This document shows positions 62,162-64,000 of a stretch of 64,000 bases of DNA, one piece after another. Position 1 is the first letter of the stretch; every line of letters starts with the position of its first letter. The notes beneath the pieces are model-generated. The model searched no databases, had not been told where the DNA came from, and worked only from the letters and a program-made list of their open reading frames with translations. The DNA comes from Chryseobacterium artocarpi (lineage in GTDB: Bacteria; Bacteroidota; Bacteroidia; Flavobacteriales; Weeksellaceae), in the NCBI RefSeq assembly GCF_001684975.1, contig NZ_MAYH01000001.1:434001-498000 (forward strand), read 5' to 3'. The position numbers were made by a program, and so were the translations under genes.

Positions 62162-64000
62162 ATGAAAAAAACATTTTTATTATTTGTATTCATCAGTTTA
62201 CAATCTTTTGCCCAGTGCTGGCAAAGTATTAGTGTAGGAAAAGAACATTCCGTAGGGGTAAAGACAGATGGATCGCTATGGGGCTGGGGAGTTAACTTCT
62301 CAGGAGAATTGGCGGACCTGAATGTGAATGGCAGAAATGCCCCGACCCGAATAGGGAAGTTAACCAATTGGAAAATAGTAAGTGCCGGTGCAAGCCAGAC
62401 CTTCGCTATTAAAACAGATGGAACATTGTGGGCATGGGGACGTAACGAATATGGACAATTAGGAGATGGAACTACCATTTCAAAAAGAGTTACAACACAA
62501 ATCGGAACAGCTACCAACTGGAAAAGTGTTAGTGTAGGAGAATTCTTTACGGTAGGAATCAAAACAGATGGAACATTATGGGCATGGGGACGTAATGAAT
62601 ATGGGCAGCTGGGAGATGGGACTACCATTTCCAAAAAAACTCCAATACAAATAGGAACGGATACCAATTGGCAAACTGTAAATGCTGCATACAATAGTGT
62701 ATTAGGAATTAAAACAGATGGAACGCTATGGGGATGGGGATCGAATTTTAGCGGGCAATTGGGAGATGGGACCACTACGGAAAAATCAATCCCAACAAAA
62801 ATCGGGACAGATATGAACTGGAAAAGTATTGATGCTGTAAGTGGATATTCTGTAGGCGTAAAAACAGATGGAACATTATGGACATGGGGCACGAATGTTT
62901 ATGGGCAATTAGGGGATGGAACTACTGTTTCAAATAAAACTCCAATGCAGGTAGGAACCGCCACAGACTGGCTGAATATAGCCGCGGAAAATGGTTATAC
63001 ATTTGCAACAAAAACAGACGGAACACTTTGGTCATGGGGATATAATTATTATGGACAGCTGGGAAATGGAACAGATGAAGTAATCAATGTAGGTCCTCCT
63101 GTACAAGTAGGTACCTCTTTAGATAATCTGGAAATATATGCCGGAAAAAATCATGTTCTTGTAAAGGGTACCGATGGGTCCTTAAAAGCTTGTGGTAAAA
63201 ATAGTCAAGGACAGCTGGGTGATGGGACTACAACTACGAATATGATTAATAATGATAAAAATACTTTTGTTTCTATTGCTTGTCCTGAAGTATGTATTCT
63301 TCCAACACAATTGGCAGTAACAAATATTACTTCTTCAACAGCTACTATTAGCTGGACAGCAGCAGCTCAGACTCCTAGTAAAGGCTATGTATATATTTAC
63401 AGTACAAATCCTGCCCCTGAAGGGAATAAAAATACAACTGTCTCTACAACTGCAAATCTAACCAATTTATTACCCAACAACACTTACTATTGGTGGGTTT
63501 CCTCTGACTGTGGTTTCAGCCAGGTGGTCTGGATGCCGGGAGGTTCCTTTACGACACTTCCTGTAGGTGATAATGGTTGTTGGGAAAGTGCAAGCATTGG
63601 TTTATATCATTCTATGGGATTAAAAAAAGATGGAACATTGTGGGGATGGGGAGATAACTCTAATGGAGCATTGGGAGATGGAACTACTATCAACAAAAAT
63701 ACACCAATACAAGTAGGAACAGGAACAGACTGGATGAACATCAAGGCAGGACTTTCTTATTCAGCCGCAATCAAAGAAGATGGAACACTATGGACATGGG
63801 GACGGAATTATGATGGACAATTAGGTGATGGAACAACAACCAGCAGAAATATACCGGCACAAGTAGGAACAGGAGCGGATTGGGTAAATATTACAGTAGG
63901 TGAGGCTCATATAGCAGCCGTAAAGTCTAACGGAACACTTTGGACTTGGGGTAATAATAAGTATGGACAGTTAGGAGATGGAACCACCGTTAGTAAAACC
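62162..64000 (+). CDS. Second RCC1-repeat secreted protein (runs past window end)
   Basis: Open for all 613 codons from ATG 62162 to the window end. The signal peptide [18 protein letters not shown] is followed by seven RCC1-like repeats, a fibronectin-III-like linker (about 375-465) and the first three repeats of a second set. Order and spacing equal those of the protein at 11510, so the missing part probably has four more repeats and a type IX sorting domain. Repeats and leader are similar at the DNA level to the first copy. Ligand unknown. Confidence 0.92.
   Translation, partial: MKKTFLLFVFISLQSFAQCWQSISVGKEHSVGVKTDGSLWGWGVNFSGELADLNVNGRNAPTRIGKLTNWKIVSAGASQTFAIKTDGTLWAWGRNEYGQLGDGTTISKRVTTQIGTATNWKSVSVGEFFTVGIKTDGTLWAWGRNEYGQLGDGTTISKKTPIQIGTDTNWQTVNAAYNSVLGIKTDGTLWGWGSNFSGQLGDGTTTEKSIPTKIGTDMNWKSIDAVSGYSVGVKTDGTLWTWGTNVYGQLGDGTTVSNKTPMQVGTATDWLNIAAENGYTFATKTDGTLWSWGYNYYGQLGNGTDEVINVGPPVQVGTSLDNLEIYAGKNHVLVKGTDGSLKACGKNSQGQLGDGTTTTNMINNDKNTFVSIACPEVCILPTQLAVTNITSSTATISWTAAAQTPSKGYVYIYSTNPAPEGNKNTTVSTTANLTNLLPNNTYYWWVSSDCGFSQVVWMPGGSFTTLPVGDNGCWESASIGLYHSMGLKKDGTLWGWGDNSNGALGDGTTINKNTPIQVGTGTDWMNIKAGLSYSAAIKEDGTLWTWGRNYDGQLGDGTTTSRNIPAQVGTGADWVNITVGEAHIAAVKSNGTLWTWGNNKYGQLGDGTTVSKT

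Noticed and set aside
62155..62892. 245-codon minus-strand frame in the second RCC1 gene
   Set aside because: It is the antisense shadow of the repetitive RCC1 coding sequence; the plus strand has signal peptide and repeats. Similar antisense frames in 11560-13725 were left out for the same reason.

Overview
The window is AT-rich Bacteroidetes DNA, most likely from a Chryseobacterium-like member of the Flavobacteriia. The reasons are a SusC/SusD pair, proteins with a type IX secretion C-terminal domain, -7 promoter boxes of the TAnnTTTG type, a lack of Shine-Dalgarno sites, and the family content. No rRNA, tRNA or CRISPR array was seen.

Layout. 1-3950 (minus strand): SusD-like lipoprotein (cut by the window edge) and SusC-like receptor, preceded by a Met/Cys-rich mini-ORF and a foldable leader. 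4843-11005 (plus strand): secreted adenosine deaminase-like enzyme, NAD(P)-binding epimerase-like protein, AraC-type regulator, DJ-1/PfpI protein, SMI1/KNR4 protein and a leucine-rich protein. 11510-14272: two-propeller RCC1-repeat protein with a sorting tail. A paralogue with the same 5' leader starts at 62162 and runs off the window, so the two copies bracket everything between them.

14525-56223 is a complete extracellular contractile injection system (eCIS; relatives are Afp, PVC and AlgoCIS). The divergent minus arm holds the tape-measure protein and a Cys-rich protein. The plus arm holds the Pvc16-like terminator, three sheaths, three tube proteins, a DUF5908 protein, a LysM baseplate hub protein, the VgrG-like spike, PAAR tip, gp25, two large baseplate proteins, two very large modular fibre-like proteins (one with VCBS-like repeats and a vWA domain) and one more accessory protein. 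A self-cleaving-type XRE/S24 repressor follows, with an operator-promoter facing a small HTH protein, a holin-like protein and a 1363-residue cargo that ends in a predicted HNH-type nuclease, followed by a candidate immunity protein. Then come a secreted beta-repeat protein, three paralogous proteins sharing an N-terminal tag, the AAA+ ATPase, a u-spanin-like lipoprotein and a GH24 endolysin.

The most notable signals are these. (1) A box CTGCAAnnACWGWAT lies 43-44 nt upstream of the TTTG of a -7-like box at five places in the eCIS locus, including both divergent structural arms and the cargo and accessory genes; this looks like a locus regulon. (2) The eCIS carries a phage-style lysis set (holin, u-spanin, endolysin) and a phage-style repressor. 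(3) A fragment of a second endolysin 3' end marks the end of the locus, beside two minus-strand genes that share a long promoter motif; one of these is a TM-TPR protein resembling conflict-system sensors.

56254-61641 is an accessory region: the two genes just mentioned, tandem GNRA-type hairpins that may be a small RNA, a WGR/DUF4240 protein, a GC-rich degenerate minisatellite, an alpha/beta hydrolase and a lipoprotein.
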